Positions 11,131-24,800 of a DNA stretch of 64,000 nucleotides are shown here, in pieces; the first letter of the stretch is position 1, and every line of letters starts with the position of its first letter. The notes below the pieces were generated by a model, which saw nothing but the letters and a program-made list of their open reading frames with translations, was not told where the DNA came from and made no database searches. Made by a program: the position numbers and the translations under genes. Origin of the DNA: Carettochelys insculpta (Eukaryota; Chordata; Testudines; Carettochelyidae); assembly GCF_033958435.1 (NCBI RefSeq), contig NC_134147.1, positions 40,914,001 to 40,978,000 of the forward strand. Direction: 5' to 3'.

Positions 11131-12409
11131 ATGTTAGATTTGAGTCACTCCCACCCACTTACACTACCAAACCAAGACATTCCACTGCTCACCCTTCTTC
11201 TGCAGAGAGGATGAGAGAACACACACAAGACAGGTGTGTAGTCCTGTTGCCTAATGTCCTGTTGGAAGGTACTGGGATTCTACGGTGATGAGCATGATAC
11301 AAATCCCTCTGGAAAGAAAAGAAAAAGCAGCTTTGCAACATTGCATAAATTCTGACATAATTATTTTGCTCTTGTTAGAGCATTCTGCCAGTCACCCTTC
11401 AATGTCCTGTTGTCAAGTCTAGTTCAAACCTTATTTGTCATCACTGAACACCTGGAGGAGGGCAGGTTTAATAAATAAAATTAGGCATTGCTCTTTCCAC
11501 CTCCACCAAAAGCCATATAATTGTAGTGGGCTAGTCTAGAAGAGCTGAGCAGGCCATCCAGCTGGCTCCCTGAAACCAGCAGAGGTGAGGAGGAGAGAGC
11601 AGACAGTCCAGTCAGCCCAGAAGTGGAGACCCAATCTGAGTCGGGGCAAGGGTGAGGAAGAGAAGAGATTCTCTTTTCAGGAAAGTGAAATGGAGTCACT
11701 GCTTTTTAAAAAACTTGTCTAACAGGACAACCTCCTCCTTCGCTGATTTGTTCACATTGCATTGTTGGATCAGAACATCACAACACAACACTAAAAGGTT
11801 CAATGCAAGGGAGAAGCCATGTGCAGTGCATAGTAGCTATTGAACCTACAGATTATAAACCATACAAAACACCTCAAATTTTGCATGGCAAAGAATGGAG
11901 AGTTTTAAATATGTCAGCTAGCTACAGATATTCAAATGCTGCTTTTATTATATGGAAGACTCAGCAAGGCACCTAGGCAAAGGCTGACCCGAAACGCTGG
12001 ATCTAAATGCCCCAAGCTAGAGGCAAAATCATGTCCTAACATTTAAGCCCACCGCTCATTTTGATGTGACATCACTATCACAATAGGATCCATGGAAAAT
12101 TAGGATTAACCTCCAACAACTTGCTTTCCCAATAGCCACACAATGGGCAACTGTGATTTGTTAGCATTAATGAGTATTCTTTCAGTTGTTCCCTTGTGTT
12201 TCTGGTGAAAACTCTGGGGGTAGGGTGGGGGTTCTACATAGCCTGCACAACCATCCCCATTCACTGATGCTCGTGATCCCTCTTGCCCAGTGTACGAGGC
12301 TCACAATCAAAAAAATCAGAGGCTGTGCCCAACAAAGGAAATTGTGCAACAGCACTAAGGTTTCCTATAAATTATTTGTCTTTCATAACACCTGTTGCAC
12401 TGCAGGGCA

Positions 12410-12417
12410 TCATGTGA
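12410..12417. promoter_or_regulatory. TCATGTGA E-box upstream of EEVS
   Basis: TCATGTGA is a canonical MITF/TFE-type E-box, about 300 bases before the EEVS ATG. A second CATGTG lies at 12495-12500 and a TATA-like TTTATAATAT near 12550. Regulation by MITF is inference from motif and neighbourhood only. Confidence 0.35.
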
Positions 12418-12712
12418 GAAGCTAATTTTTGAATTTGTATTGTATTTCTTAAGTGTTATAAAACTAACATTATACAATGTTAGCTCGGGTCCAACATGTG
12501 TCTCTGGTTGAACACCTCTGACGCCTGTCCTCAGATTAGATAATACCAGTTTTATAATATCCTATTCACACACACAGACACACTGCCAACAGGTGAGGAG
12601 TAAAACAGGACCTCCTCCTCCAAACTACAGCCAAACTGAAGCCTTTAAAAGTGACTGGAAGGCATTCACTTGGGTGAGATCTCTTGAGATAAAGACTTCA
12701 TCTGCTGAAAAG

Positions 12713-12879
12713 ATGCCAGTTTCTGAAGAGATCTTGGCCAAAAATGCCTCAGTCATGCCTGAGGATCCCAGACAGATGGATTTTCAGCTCGTGAGGGTCA
12801 AGAACACTTGGTATCGTGTTCAGAAGGGGGAAGCCTTACGCAACTCCGAAGATAAGATAACCATCTCAGAGGCCAAAAT
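12713..12879 (+). CDS. EEVS exon 1
   Basis: Starts [11 protein letters not shown] and contains [19 protein letters not shown]. Ends with two bases of a split Ile codon before donor GTAAGT. Upstream in-frame codons from 12593 contain no ATG, so 12713 is the natural start; Met15 is a weaker alternative. Confidence 0.8.
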
Positions 12880-15800
12880 GTAAGTATCAAAGCATGTGCT
12901 GTGAGTACTCGCTAAGATCTGATGACAAGCTTGCCCTCAGTCTGATCTGGATTAGTCATATTACATTATACTGATGGGGAAATAGACGTGTTAGGGTTAC
13001 GCCACTGAAAAACACCTAATATTGCTGTGGTGAAACCACCAAAAAGCAGAGTAAAGGCTCAGATTTGTTTCCCATCTTTTTGTGCACAAGTAGCGCTGCA
13101 CAAACTGGATGTTGATTATACACCTAGGCATACATAGAGGCTGCGTCTACACGTGCACGCTACTTCGAAGTAGCGGCAGTAACTTCGAAATAGCGCCCGT
13201 CGCGTCTACACGTGTTGGGCGCTATTTCGAAGTTGAAATCGACGTTAGGCGGCTAGACGTCGAAGTCGCTAACCCCATGAGCGGATGGGAATAGCGCCCT
13301 ACTTCGACGTTCAACATCGAAGTAGGGACGTGTAGACGATCCGCGTCCCGCAACATCGAAATAGCGGGGTCCTCCATGGCGGCCATCAGCTGGGGGGTTG
13401 AGAGATACTCTCTCTCCAGCCCTTGCGGGGCTCTGTGGTCACCGTGGGCAGCAGCCCTTAGCCCAGGGCTTCTGGCTGCTGCTGCTGCAGCTGGGGGTCC
13501 GTGCTGCATATACAGGGTCTGCAACTAGTTGTTGGCTCTGTGTATCTTGCACTGTTTAATGAAAGTGTGTCTGGGAGGGGCCCTTTAAGGGAGCGGCTTG
13601 CTGTTGAGTCCGCCCCGTGACCCTGTCTGCAGCTGTGCCTGGCTCCCTTATTTCGATGTGTGCTACTTTGCCGTGTAGACGTTCCCTCGCTGTGCCTATT
13701 TCGATGTTGGGCTGAGCAACGTCGAAGTTGAACATCGACGTTGCCAGCCCTGGAGGACGTGTAGACGTTATTCATCGAAATAGCCTATTTCGATGTCGCA
13801 ACATCGAAATAAGCTATTTCGAAGTTGGGTGCACGTGTAGACGTAGCCAGAGTGAGTTAAAGGGGAGCTTGTTATCTCACATTCTGAATTTTAGACTATT
13901 GTATAAATTTCCTGCTCTGAAGCTTGGAAGAGTTCTTAACATGCCAGAACAGTATTTAGAGGAGGTTAGGGGGATTGCAGTGGGGCTCATTCAATGCATA
14001 GGCATAACCTTGTGAATAAAAATGGGCACGTAACAGACTTTTCCAGATAGGGGTAATGAAACGCATAGGTTGGAAAAACAAACACAAAGGTATTAAAATC
14101 ACTGTCAGGAACAAGAGCCAGAATGCATTTGACACACGCTTTAGGGGAAGTTCTCTTCCCAAGGCAACATCAGAAAAGGGTCACGGATAGATAAGAACAT
14201 AAGAACATAAGAATGGCCATACTGGGTCAGACCAAAGGTCCATCCAGCCCAGCATCCCATCTGCCGACGGTGGCCAATGCCAGGTGCCCCAGAGAAGGAG
14301 AACAGAAGACAATGATCAAGTGATTTATCTCCTGCCATCCATCTCCTGCCCTTGTTATGAAGGCTAGGGGCACCATACTTTATCCCTGGCTAATAGCCAT
14401 TTATGGACCTAACCTGCAAAAATTTATCAAGCTCTTTTTTAAACCCTAATAGAGTCCTGGCCTTCACAGCCTCCTCGGGCAAGGAGTTCCACAGGTTGAC
14501 TGTGCGCTGTGTGAAGAAAAATTTCCTTTTATTAGTTTTGAACCTACTACCCATCAATTTCATTTGGTGTCCCCTAGTTCTTGTATTATGGGAAAAGGTA
14601 AATAATTTTTCTATATTCACTTTCTCCACACATTCATGATTTTATATACCTCTATCATATCGCCCCTCAATCGCCTCTCTTCCAAACTGAAAAGTCCCAG
14701 TCTCTCTAGCCTCTCCCCATATGGGACCCTTTCCAAGCCCCTAATCATCTTAGTCACCCTTTTCTGAACCTTTTCTAATGCCAATATATCTTTTTTGAGG
14801 TGAGGAGACCACATCTGCACGCAGTACTCGAGATGTGGGCGTACCATAGTTTTATATAGGGGAAGTATGATATCTTTTGTCTTATTATCGATCCCTTTTT
14901 TAATAATTCCTAACATCCTATTTGCCTTACTAACTGCCGCTGCACACTGCGTGGATGTCTTCAGAGAACTATCCACTCTAACTCCAAGATCCCTTTCCTG
15001 ATCTGTCGTAGCTAAATTTGACCCCATCATGTAGTACGTGTAATTTCGGTTATTTTTTCCAACATGCAGTACCTTACACTTACCCACATTAAATTTCATT
15101 TGCCATTTTGCTGCCCAATCACTCAGTTTGCTGAGATCTTTTTGTAGTTCTTCACAATCCCTTTTGCTTTTGACTGTCCTGAACAACTTGGTGTCATCTG
15201 CAAACTTGGCCACCTCACTGCTTACCTCATTTTCTAGATCATTGATGAACAAGTTGAACAGGATCGGTCCCAGGACTGACCCCTGGGGAACACCACTAGT
15301 TACCCTCCTCCATTGTGAAAATTTACCATTTATTCCCACCCTTTGTTTTCTGTCTTTTAACCAATTCCCGATCCATGAAAGGACCTTTCCTCCTATCCCA
15401 TGACCACCTAATTTACATAAAAGCCTTTGGTGTGGGACCGTGTCAAAGGCTTTCTGGAAATCTAGGTATATTATGTCCACTGGGTGCCCCTTGTCTGCAT
15501 GTTTATTAACCCCTTCAAAGAATTCTAACAGATTAGTTAGACACGACTTCCCTCTGCAGAAACCATGCTGACTTTTGCCCAACAATTCGTGCTCTTCTAT
15601 GTGCCTTGCAATTTTACTCTTTACTAGTGTTTCTACTAATTTGCCTGGTACTGATGTTAAACTTATCGGTCTATAATTGCCAGGATCTCCTCTAGAGCCT
15701 TTTTTAAATATTGGTGTTATATTGGCCGTCTTCCAGTCATTTGGTACCAAAGTGGATTTAAAGGATAGGTTACAAACCACTGTTAATAACTCCGCAATTT

Positions 15801-18800
15801 CACATTTGAGTTCTTTCAGAACCCTTGGGTGAATGCCGTCTGGTCCTGGAGACTTGTTACTATTCAGCTTATCAATTAATTCCAAAACCTCCTCTAATGT
15901 CACTTCAATCTGAGTGAGTTCCTCAGATTTGTCACCTAAAAAGGCTGGCTCAAATTTAGGAACCTCTGTAACATCCTCAGCCGTGAAGACTGAAGCAAAG
16001 AAATCATTTAATCGCTCCGCAATGGCACTGTCTTCCTTGATCGCTCCTTTTATATCTTTATCATCCAAAGGCCCCACTGCTTTTTTAGCGGGCTTCCTGC
16101 TTCTAATGTATTTAAAAAACATTTTACTATCGTTTTTTGAATTTTTGGCTAGCTGTTCCTCAAAATCTTTTTTGGCTTTTCTTACTACATTATGACACTT
16201 AATTTGGGAGTGTTTATGTTCCTTTCTATTTTCCTCACTAGGATTTGACTTCCACTTTTTAAAAGCTGCCCTTTTCTCTCTCACTGCCTTTTTAACATGG
16301 CTGTTTAGCCATGGTGGTTCTTTGTTAGGTCTCTTACTGTGTTTTTTTATTTGGGGTATACATTTAAGTTGGGCCTCTAGTATGGTGTCTTTAAACAGTT
16401 TCCATGCAGCTTCCAGGGATTTTAGTTTAATTACTCTACCTTTTAGTTTCTGTTTAACTAGCTTCCTCATTTTAGTGTATCAGATGAGTATCAGAGTTTT
16501 CCCCTAAGGCCAAACACAGTTCTCTGCATGAACGTCTCCCAACGTAAATGTCTTTGGATTTCAGAAGGATCCCTTTTCATCAGAATACAGAGCCTCTTTT
16601 TTGCTATTAAGTATTAACAGGACACTCACAAATGTGGGGGCTTGGTTGGTTGCTGCATGTAAGAAGTTTTCCAAAAGTTGCAGAGTGTTCCTTCTATCAT
16701 CACTGGGTCCAATCCTTCTCCCAATGAACAGTAACAGAGAGGGAGCTGTGCTAGTCTATGCACTATCAAAACAAAAAGCAGTCAAGTAGCACTTTAAAGA
16801 CTAGCCAAATAGTTTATTAGGTGAGCTTTCGTGGGACAGACCCACTTCTTCAGACCATAGCCAGACCAGAACAGACTCAATATTTAAGGCACAGAGAACC
16901 AAAAACGGTAAGCAAGGAGGACAAATCAGAAAAAGATGATCAAGGTGAGCAAATCAGAGTGTGGAGGGGGAAGGTCAAGAATTTGATAAAGCCAGGTATG
17001 CAGACAAGCCCCCATAGTGACTCAAAGTTCCCAACCCGGTTTAAACCATGTGTTAATGTGCCGAATTTGAATATAAAAGCCAGCTCAGCTGTTTCTCTTT
17101 GAAGAACGGTGGGAAAGTTCTTTTTCAGTAATACACATACCTTTAGGTCATTAATAGAATGCCCCATTCCATCAAAATGTTGACTAACTGGTTTGTGGAT
17201 CTGGAGTGTTTTGATGCCTGGTTTGTGCCCATTAACCCTTTGTCTAAGGGAGTTAGAAGTCTGTCCAATGTACAAAGTATCTGGGCATTGTTGGCACATG
17301 ATGGCATATATAATGTTATTAGAGGAGCATGAGAAAGTGCCCATGATTCTGTGAGTTAGGACCTGGTTAGGTCCAGTGATGGTATTTCCAGAGAAGATAT
17401 GTGGACAAAGCTGGCAGCGGGCTTTGTTGCAAGGAAAGGTTCCAGGACTGGTATTCCTGGGGCATAGACTGTGGCTGTTTGTGAGGATCCTCATAAGGTT
17501 GGGAGGTTGTCTGTAGGAGAGAACAGGCATGTCACCCATGGCCTTCTGGAGTGTGACATCCTGATTAAGGATAGGTTGTAGGTCTTTAACAATTCGTTGC
17601 AGTGGTTTGAGTTGGGGGCTGTAGGTTATGACCAGTGGTGTTCTGTTCTTGGCTTTTTTGGGCCAATCTTGGAGTAGCTGGTCTCTGGGTATTCATCTGG
17701 CCCTGTCGATTTGTTTTTTTACTTCTCCTGGTGGGTAATTCAGGTTTATGAATATTTGGTAAAGATCTTGTAGTTTTTGGTCTCTGTCAGTAGGATCAGA
17801 GCAAATGTGATTGTATCTAAGAGCTTGACTGTAAACAGTGGATTTAGTTATGTGTGCAGGATGGAAGCTAGAAGGGTGTAGGTAAGTACAGTGGTCAGTA
17901 GGTTTTTGGTACAGTGTGGTACTTCTCCCAATGAGTTTGAGAGGAGTTTTGCCATTGGCTTTAGCAGGAACAGATAAATTTCTGGAGCAGACACTGTGTG
18001 AGCAGATTTGAATTGAATTCAGTGGAGTTCTATGTAAGCAGAGAGGTCTGCTTGTGCTGAGCTTAGTCCAGGATCAGGTCCATAGTCAGTAACGTAATTA
18101 ATTGACCTAAGGACCAGTCTACAAGAAAATTACTCTCATAAAATATCTTGCAAAAGACAGGTTTGGCCTCTACTTCATAGACCTTCTGCAGTTCATATCA
18201 AGCTCTCTCCTTCCCGGACTATCTGCCATGTGGCCAAAGTTACCGGTGACATCTAAAATACAATCCCATCCTGCATCTCACATCCAAAACCACACTGTCT
18301 TTTTAGTGGCCAAAGCTTCAAAAATAAATTCACAGAGTAACAACCTTCTCTGAAAGGTATTTATATGTTGGAACTTATTTTATATTAATAGAAGGGTTTT
18401 TCTGTATTCACTTAAACAAGGACAAAATCACAGCCTAAGCGAAGTATAAACATCATGAGTACCATTTTCAGAACTCTCTAAGGCTGCATCTACACTAGAA
18501 AGTTCTTTCAAAAGAAGGGGGCTTTTTTGAAAGTTGCAGCAGAGCATCTACACACAAAAAACGCTCAGCACTCCCTTTGAAATATTTCTTCTTTTCCTGT
18601 TTCAGGAAGAGTGTCCCCTTCAGGAAGAGTGGCGGAGTGGTACTATATGTGAAGGATAATATAGAATCAAATGAAGTAAAAATCCTAAAGGAATCAAAAT
18701 GTTCCATAGAATCATTATGGATAACAATTCACTCCTCTAATATGAATATGGCATTAGGAATATATTACCGACCACCTAACCAGGACAGTGATAGTGATGC

Positions 18801-21800
18801 TGAAATGATAAGGGAGATTAGAGAGGCTATCAAAATAAAAAACACAGTAATAATAGGAGATTTCAATTATCCCCATATTGATTGGGTGCATGTCACCTCA
18901 GGACGGGATTCAGAGATTAAATTTCTTGATGCCTTAAATGACTGCTTCTTGGAGCAGCTAGTACAGGAACCCACAAGGGGAGAGTCGATTCTCGATCTAG
19001 TCTTGACTGGAACGCAGGATCTGGTCCAAGAGGTAACTGTTACTGGGCCGCTTGGAAATAGTGACCACAATATAATAACTTTTAATATTCCTGTGTTGGG
19101 AAGAACACCGCAGCGGTCAAACACTCTGGCATTTAATTTCAAAAAGGGGAATTACACTAAAATGAGGAAGCTAGTTAAACAGAAACTAAAAGGTAGAGTA
19201 ATTAAACTAAAATCCCTGGAAGCTGCATGGAAACTGTTTAAAGACACCATACTAGAGGCCCAACTTAAATGTATACCCCAAATAAAAAAACACAGTAAGA
19301 GACCTAACAAAGAACCACCATGGCTAAACAGCCATGTTAAAAAGGCAGTGAGAGAGAAAAGGGCAGCTTTTAAAAAGTGGAAGTCAAATCCTAGTGAGGA
19401 AAATAGAAAGGAACATAAACACTCCCAAATTAAGTGTCATAATGTAGTAAGAAAAGCCAAAAAAGATTTTGAGGAACAGCTAGCCAAAAATTCAAAAAAC
19501 GATAGTAAAATGTTTTTTAAATACATTAGAAGCAGGAAGCCCGCTAAAAAAGCAGTGGGGCCTTTGGATGATAAAGATATAAAAGGAGCGATCAAGGAAG
19601 ACAGTGCCATTGCGGAGCGATTAAATGATTTCTTTGCTTCAGTCTTCACGGCTGAGGATGTTACAGAGGTTCCTAAATTTGAGCCAGCCTTTTTAGGTGA
19701 CAAATCTGAGGAACTCACTCAGATTGAAGTGACATTAGAGGAGGTTTTGGAATTAATTGATAAGCTGAATAGTAACAAGTCTCCAGGACCAGACGGCATT
19801 CACCCAAGGGTTCTGAAAGAACTCAAATGTGAAATTGCGGAGTTATTAACAGTGGTTTGTAACCTATCCTTTAAATCCACTTTGGTACCAAATGACTGGA
19901 AGACGGCCAATATAACACCAATATTTAAAAAAGGCTCTAGAGGAGATCCTGGCAATTATAGACCGATAAGTTTAACATCAGTACCAGGCAAATTAGTAGA
20001 AACACTAGTAAAGAGTAAAATTGCAAGGCACATAGAAGAGCACGAATTGTTGGGCAAAAGTCAGCATGGTTTCTGCAGAGGGAAGTCGTGTCTAACTAAT
20101 CTGTTAGAATTCTTTGAAGGGGTTAATAAACATGCAGACAAGGGGCACCCAGTGGACATAATATACCTAGATTTCCAGAAAGCCTTTGACACGGTCCCAC
20201 ACCAAAGGCTTTTATGTAAATTAGGTGGTCATGGGATAGGAGGAAAGGTCCTTTCATGGATCGGGAATTGGTTAAAAGACAGAAAACAAAGGGTGGGAAT
20301 AAATGGTAAATTTTCACAATGGAGGAGGGTAACTAGTGGTGTTCCCCAGGGGTCAGTCCTGGGACCGATCCTGTTCAACTTGTTCATCAATGATCTAGAA
20401 AATGAGGTAAGCAGTGAGGTGGCCAAGTTTGCAGATGACACCAAGTTGTTCAGGACAGTCAAAAGCAAAAGGGATTGTGAAGAACTACAAAAAGATCTCA
20501 GCAAACTGAGTGATTGGGCAGCAAAATGGCAAATGAAATTTAATGTGGGTAAGTGTAAGGTACTGCATGTTGGAAAAAATAACCGAAATTACACGTACTA
20601 CATGATGGGGTCAAATTTAGCTACGACAGATCAGGAAAGGGATCTTGGAGTTAGAGTGGATAGTTCTCTGAAGACATCCACGCAGTGTGCAGCGGCAGTT
20701 AGTAAGGCAAATAGGATGTTAGGAATTATTAAAAAAGGGATCGATAATAAGACAAAAGATATCATACTTCCCCTATATAAAACTATGGTACGCCCACATC
20801 TCGAGTACTGCGTGCAGATGTGGTCTCCTCACCTCAAAAAAGATATATTGGCATTAGAAAAGGTTCAGAAAAGGGTGACTAAGATGATTAGGGGCTTGGA
20901 AAGGGTCCCATATGGGGAGAGGCTAGAGAGACTGGGACTTTTCAGTTTGGAAGAGAGGCGATTGAGGGGCGATATGATAGAGGTATATAAAATCATGAAT
21001 GTGTGGAGAAAGTGAATATAGAAAAATTATTTACCTTTTCCCATAATACAAGAACTAGGGGACACCAAATGAAATTGATGGGTAGTAGGTTCAAAACTAA
21101 TAAAAGGAAATTTTTCTTCACACAGCGCACAGTCAACCTGTGGAACTCCTTGCCCGAGGAGGCTGTGAAGGCCAGGACTCTATTAGGGTTTAAAAAAGAG
21201 CTTGATAAATTTTTGCAGGTTAGGTCCATAAATGGCTATTAGCCAGGGATAAAGTATGGTGCCCCTAGCCTTCATAACAAGGGCAGGAGATGGATGGCAG
21301 GAGATAAATCACTTGATCATTGTCTTCTGTTCTCCTTCTCTGGGGCACCTGGCATTGGCCACCATCGGCAGATGGGATGCTGGGCTGGATGGACCTTTGG
21401 TCTGACCCAGTATGGCCATTCTTATGTTCTTATGTTTCAAAATGCTTCTTTCAGAAGAAAATGTATGTAGATGCTCCATTGGCCCTTTTTTTCCCAAAAG
21501 AGCAGTCCTCATGGGGCCTGATTTTTCGATCCCTGGCCTGTTCTTTCAAAAAATCAGGGGCTATGTAGATGCTCTCTTTCGAAAGAGCAGATCGCTCTTT
21601 TGATCCTCTTTTGTGTGTGTGGACGCACTCTTTCGAAAGAAGTTATTTTGGAAGAGCTCTTCCAGAAAGGTTTCTTTTGAAAGATCTTTACAGTATAGAG
21701 GTAGCCTAAGTTACCGAGGGCCAGATTTTGACGGGCATCTATGTCCCTAAAAGGCATATAAGTTCCTAATGTGAAAATCACCTAGGTACCTAAAGCCCAT

Positions 21801-24800
21801 TGATTTCAGTAGAAGTTAGGCATTTACAACCTAGATTGTTAAAGGTGTTTCGATACATGCCTCCTGTTGACGGCTGTGAGAAGCATGTGCCTAAATACTT
21901 TTGATGATCTGGGCTTAGGTGTTTTGGGGTACATCTACAGAGGAAAGGAACAGAACTAAGTCTTGGAGCTACTGTCAATTGACTCAGGCTGTCGGGACTC
22001 AGAGACCACCCCCACACCCAAACACACACACAAGGTTTTAGTCTGCACTCCAGCCAGTTTACACTGTGTGTAAATATAGACCTAATGCTTACCCTGCTAT
22101 TTTAAGCCACACAGCAGAAGACAAAGTCACTTGACTCAGAGTGCCACGAGGTGGGTTGTTTGTTTTTTTGTTTGGTTGGTTGGTTTTTTTTCCAGATAGA
22201 CATATCCTTTGAAAATTTTCCGCAACACATATTTACTTCCCCAGGCCTCTGAATAATGCATGTAACTGGTTCCTCTCTTCAGGCACCAAATCTAAGCATC
22301 TGGGAAAAAATTCATAGTTTCAAACCAAACATTAATTTTTGTTTGTTTTGTTTTGTTTTGTTTTTTCTTGCTGAAGTAACAAGATGGAAAAGGAGGGGAC
22401 TAAGAAACTGCTTTGAATTTAAAAAAATAGACACATGAAATGAAACAAAATATAAAAGCCTAGAAGGATTTAAGATTTTCCTTTTGTTTCCTTTCCAGGG
22501 TTTTTTCCAACTAAAAATGAACTTTTTAAAAAATGCCTAAAGCTGTTTCTAAACCCAAAACAATTGTGAAGGAAAACGTCAAATCATTGTTATGAAATGA
22601 TTAAAATGAATTATTTTGACTTTTTTTGCAAATGAAAAAATTTCCTTTTTCTACCTAAGACTATGCACTGAATTTGACCTGAATTCATGAATAGTTTCAG
22701 TGCTTCTCACCCGCCTCCTCCAGCCCCACTCTCTGCCAAGGCACTTTTTTTGCCGAATTTACTATTTGCTGAAAATGTCAACAAGTCTTAAGACATTTTT
22801 AGTAATACTTCCCCATATTACAATCTAATTTAATAGGCTTAACTATTGTTCTCTTTGAAACCAAAGGGGGAACATGTAAATGAGGCCAAAGAATTATCTG
22901 CCCCTAAATAAACAGAAAACAATTTATGAAGTGGTAGATGTGATTGAATTATTTTCAATTAAAAATCAGTGTAAAATGATTCTCAACTATTTTTAAATTT
23001 TTCAACAATTGTTTTGCAAAATATGTTTTTCATCAAAACAAAACACTGTTTTAATTCAAATATTTGTTTTTTCCCCTCCTTCTCTGATGCCTTTTATTGC
23101 TAGAAAAGCAGGAGGTGAAAGGGAAAAGAAAAAGAAATAAAGAAAAAGGAAGAAAATAATTTAATTGAATCAACAAATTTCTAATTTAATCAACAATTTT
23201 ATATCATCGTAACAGAATATCAAAAATTTGTGGAAAGAACATTTACAAATGAAAACATTTCATTTTTTTAGAACTATTTTGTGGGAAATTCAATTTTTTC
23301 CAGCCCTAAAGACCTAATTAGGCCAATACAGCTTTAACCTCTGTCCTGAAAATCAAGGGTAGGCTCTGGCAGACTGGGGAACCAGCATCAGGAACAGACT
23401 GACCTCTACTGGGAAAGCTCTGCTATTTCATCCCAGAAAAACAAATTCCAGCTCAAAAGGGAATACACAGTGAATCCAAACTGTCATGACACAACACAGG
23501 ACTGGGATTTAGATCCAGGATCTGGGCCTGAGTTGCAGAAGTGAGAAAGCTGTTTCAGATGCAGAACTGCTTAAAATAAAAGGATTTAATCAGATTAAAG
23601 ACATGGTGCTCCATTTTGGAGTGATCAAAAGCTCTGAGAAAGTGCAGCGCAAATGTGTGTTACCTCTAGGAAGCTCTTACTTCTGAATAAAAGCTATTTA
23701 TTTAGAAATAAAGCCCTGGGTGGACAACACTGAAATCATGAAATTAGCCCTAAATCATAATTCTTCCACCACTGGGGAAGCAGATGTGGGAATGCCTAAC
23801 TCCACATCCCTGCTGTTAGAAAAAATCCAGCTAATTCAGCTGCTTGCAGTGTGTGGGCCAGTGGGAGGATGTTGTGTCACCACATGGCACTGGCCATCTG
23901 GCCCAGCTCCAAAGCAGACCACTATGCTACTTCCTGTCCAGTGGACCAGTGAGGAGAGGGGATAAATGCTGACAATGAGTGGCCATTAGCACACACAGGG
24001 AAGACACCACAAGAGCTAAGACCACTTCTTGGCAGAGGGGATGGTGAGGACGGGGTGTAAGGGCCCTTATCCCATGGATTCCAATCTTGCCCCAATCTTC
24101 CCAATGAGGCAGAACCCCTCACATGCCTGCTCATGCGCTAAGTGGCAGGTCCTGGTCTCAGCTCCTTCAACATTTCCAGGGGGCTATTGAGAGCCACAGT
24201 AAGATACCTAGCATTCCTGATCACCACCCACTGTCCCTGCTGCTCCACTTTCCCACCAGCTCACCTCACAATCTTGCCTAGTCTCAACTAACTCAACAAC
24301 AGTGTCATCTACAAGTTTTATCTTAGCACTTCTCACCCCCTACCCTTCCAACCTCATTAAAAAGTGTGAAGTATCAGTCTTAATACCTTGGTAATCCCTT
24401 GGTAAAATTTTGCCACATCGGAAATTAGTCTCCCTTTCACAGCCATGAGTAAGGAACTTAGTCCAAAGTTTTTTCAAAGTTTATATAATCAGAGCACTCA
24501 TCTCTGATGGCTTATAGACAAATGAGTGAATATGAAAGAACCATTTGCCTTTACAGAAGCCATACTACTGTAATTAGTCCTTGTTGTATCTTTACCACCT
24601 ATGTGTTTCCTCAGTGGATTTTTAATTGCCACATTAACCGGCTTTCCTGGCGTTAAAGCAAGGCCAACTACTCTACAATTCCCAGGATCACTGCTAGTGC
24701 CTGTTTTAAAGGTCTGTACAATATTTGGTTACCTCAGAAAATAATAAGGTTTCAATGACTTTAAAGAGATTTTGTCTATTTCAAACAGCATGCTAGCTGC

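Larger units (their letters stand above)
6883..12712. other. Spacer between divergent MT-Ox and EEVS starts
   Basis: 5.8 kb between the two inferred start codons. It should hold both promoters and 5' UTRs. It contains E-boxes at both ends, a short CR1-like fragment near 8060-8115, and an old CR1 LINE (9360-11130) split by a TIR element. No other gene was recognised; short open frames have no family features. Confidence 0.6.

Noticed and set aside
12593..12712. Longer EEVS start from an upstream GTG
   Set aside because: No in-frame ATG is present there, and vertebrate translation normally uses ATG; the first ATG is at 12713.
14617..21015. Two long frames of 617 and 812 codons as host genes
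   Set aside because: Their motifs are those of CR1 endonuclease and reverse transcriptase, and the flanking 3' repeats mark them as LINE copies.
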